A stretch of 64,000 nt of DNA, taken from contig NZ_FOZV01000003.1 in assembly GCF_900116065.1 (NCBI RefSeq), positions 1 to 64,000 on the forward strand. The letters run 5' to 3'. The notes beneath the pieces were generated by a model. The model made no database searches. It was not told the DNA's origin and worked only from the letters and a program-made list of their open reading frames with translations. The translations under genes were made by a program, and so were the position numbers. Numbering within the stretch: the stretch's first letter is position 1; every line of letters begins with the position of its first letter. The DNA comes from Brevundimonas viscosa (GTDB taxonomy: Bacteria; Pseudomonadota; Alphaproteobacteria; Caulobacterales; Caulobacteraceae). Shown here piece after piece: positions 62,791 to 64,000 of this stretch.

Positions 62791-63336
62791 ATGGTTGCGA
62801 TCGACGAGGCCGTGGACAATGCGAAGGACGCGGCGACGGACTTCCTGAATGCCGAAGGCCGTCACCCCGGGCATGTGCTGCTGGGGGCGCTGCTGACTGT
62901 CGGCTTCGCCTTCGCCGCCACCACCCTCGCCCGCCGGGCCATCCGGCCGCAGCCGCTGCACGAGGCGGACGGCGGCAAGCCGGTGACCGAGCGGCCGCGC
63001 GGGGCGCTGAGCCTGATCCTGCCGGCGGTGTTCTCGGCCACCACATTGTCGGCGCTACGGGTGTGGAACGCTCCGCCGGCGCCCGCCCGCAGTCGCGCCA
63101 TCGGCCTGTGGACCGCGGCCCAGGCGCTGAACGCCGTGTGGATCGCCCTGCGCCCGGCCAGCCGCGGCCTGCAGATCGCTGCGGCCATGTCGACGGCGGG
63201 CATGGCGGCGGCCTTCGCCCACGAGGCCCGCAAGATCGACCTGAAGGCGGGCCAGTGGGCCGCGCCCATGGGCAGCGGGGTCCGCATCGCCAATACGGTG
63301 CAGGAGAAGGTCGACGAGCAGCCGACGCTGCACTGA
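62791..63336 (+). CDS. membrane protein, possibly TspO/MBR-like
   Basis: The 181-residue product from ATG 62791 (AGGAGA upstream) has a helix near 30-50 (HVLLGALLTVGFAFAATTLA) and three more toward the end. ALRVWNAPPAPARSRAIGLWTAAQALNAVWIALR resembles the helix III-IV region of TspO/MBR proteins, which bind tetrapyrroles, but the tryptophans and the N-terminal helix of the family are mostly missing. I treat the match as tentative; otherwise a membrane protein of unknown function. Confidence 0.65.
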   Translation: MVAIDEAVDNAKDAATDFLNAEGRHPGHVLLGALLTVGFAFAATTLARRAIRPQPLHEADGGKPVTERPRGALSLILPAVFSATTLSALRVWNAPPAPARSRAIGLWTAAQALNAVWIALRPASRGLQIAAAMSTAGMAAAFAHEARKIDLKAGQWAAPMGSGVRIANTVQEKVDEQPTLH

Positions 63337-63439
63337 GCCCGGCCGCCTTGCCGGGCGCCGTGGTTTCCTCTAGGGACTGCGCCCGATTTCGCGCGCGCCG
63401 GACGGTCGGACGCCCGCGCCTCCAGACCTCCGAGATTCC

Positions 63440-64000
63440 ATGAAGATCAACGGCAACACCATCAAGCCCGGCATGGTCCTGCAGCACAACGGCGGGCTGT
63501 GGGTGGTCACCAAGGCCAGCCACGTCAAGCCGGGCAAGGGCGGCGCCTTCGCCAACGTCGAGGCCAAGAACCTCGAGACCGGCAACAAGCTGAACGAGCG
63601 CTTCCGCTCGGAAGACAAGGTCGAGCGCGTCACGCTCGAGCAGAAGGACTTCTCGTACCTGTACGAGCAGGGCGACGCCCTGGTGTTCATGGACGACGCC
63701 ACCTACGAGCAGATCGAGCTGCAGAAGGACTGGGTCGGCGACGAGCGCATCCCCTACCTGCAGGACGGCATGAAGGTGGTCATCGAGATGCACGAGGGCC
63801 GGCCGATCGGCCTGGAGCTGCCCGAGCAGGTGACCCTGACCGTCGCCGAGACCGAGCCGACGGTGAAGGGCCAGACCGCCTCCTCGTCCTACAAGCCGGC
63901 CATCGCCGACAACGGCGTGCGCATCATGATCCCGCCGTACATGTCGGCCGGCGAGCGCATCGTGGTCGACACGACGACGGGCGAATACGTCCGCCGCGCC
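63440..64000 (+). CDS. efp: translation elongation factor P, cut by window end
   Basis: The 187 codons seen cover the KOW-like domain ([39 protein letters not shown] with the modified-lysine loop) and both OB domains, ending [16 protein letters not shown] at the very last base. Family members usually end there, so only the stop codon is likely to be missing. EF-P helps ribosomes through polyproline stretches, which are frequent in proteins of this window (FtsZ linker, SPOR, 54921-55754). Confidence 0.95.
   Translation, partial: MKINGNTIKPGMVLQHNGGLWVVTKASHVKPGKGGAFANVEAKNLETGNKLNERFRSEDKVERVTLEQKDFSYLYEQGDALVFMDDATYEQIELQKDWVGDERIPYLQDGMKVVIEMHEGRPIGLELPEQVTLTVAETEPTVKGQTASSSYKPAIADNGVRIMIPPYMSAGERIVVDTTTGEYVRRA

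Overview
The window looks like chromosomal DNA of a high-GC alphaproteobacterium of the Caulobacterales, most likely Brevundimonas or a close relative. The signs are an FtsZ with a long C-terminal linker ending in a [13 protein letters not shown] tail, GANTC (CcrM-type) and TTAA-N7-TTAA (CtrA-type) motifs, a very large TonB-dependent receptor, and many genes joined by ATGA overlaps. This assignment is an inference from gene content; no rRNA marker is present. I see no tRNA, rRNA or CRISPR array.

Layout. 1-7.3 kb is a respiratory block: the end of an IS3-type element truncates a cytochrome oxidase subunit I gene, followed by a caa3-type subunit II, two c-type cytochromes, a b561-type cytochrome, the CtaG copper factor and a membrane PQQ dehydrogenase. 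A cysteine-packed copper-storage protein lies at 7.7 kb. 8.2-16.1 kb is one eight-gene, translationally coupled unit for CoA-dependent breakdown of an aromatic acid, best explained as 2-aminobenzoate (anthranilate) through 2-aminobenzoyl-CoA monooxygenase/reductase, with an internal MarR regulator; a GST and a nucleoside transporter follow.

18-28 kb holds housekeeping genes: ilvE, an OmpR-type two-component pair, proC, ybjN, ubiK, lgt, a MidA-like methyltransferase and pgeF. 27.9-40.2 kb is the distal part of the division and cell-wall cluster, read on the minus strand in the order murC-murB-ddl-ftsQ-ftsA-ftsZ-lpxC, but with a 3.4 kb TonB-dependent receptor gene between ftsA and ftsZ. 40.3-45.3 kb is a chromosome-segregation and envelope block (scpB, scpA, nagZ, a SPOR protein, dgt, erpA).

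45.3-54.7 kb mixes pyrC, a family 9 glycosyltransferase, two CxxCxxCC proteins, ygfZ, a thiolase, an XRE/DUF2975 pair and an ABC exporter. 54.9-64 kb has a cyanide-insensitive type bd oxidase operon (with an easily missed DUF2474 small subunit), a MASE1 sensor kinase, thiE, bfd-bfr for iron storage, a CPBP protease and efp, which runs to the window edge.

Non-coding features include two copies of a G/C-rich mosaic repeat (21.1 and 40.2 kb), two inverted arrays of telomere-like heptamers placed right at the stop codons of ftsZ and murB, a 9-bp tandem repeat, clear hairpin terminators, and candidate CtrA, MarR and Fur-like operators. Several small genes shorter than 60 codons are added here from direct reading.
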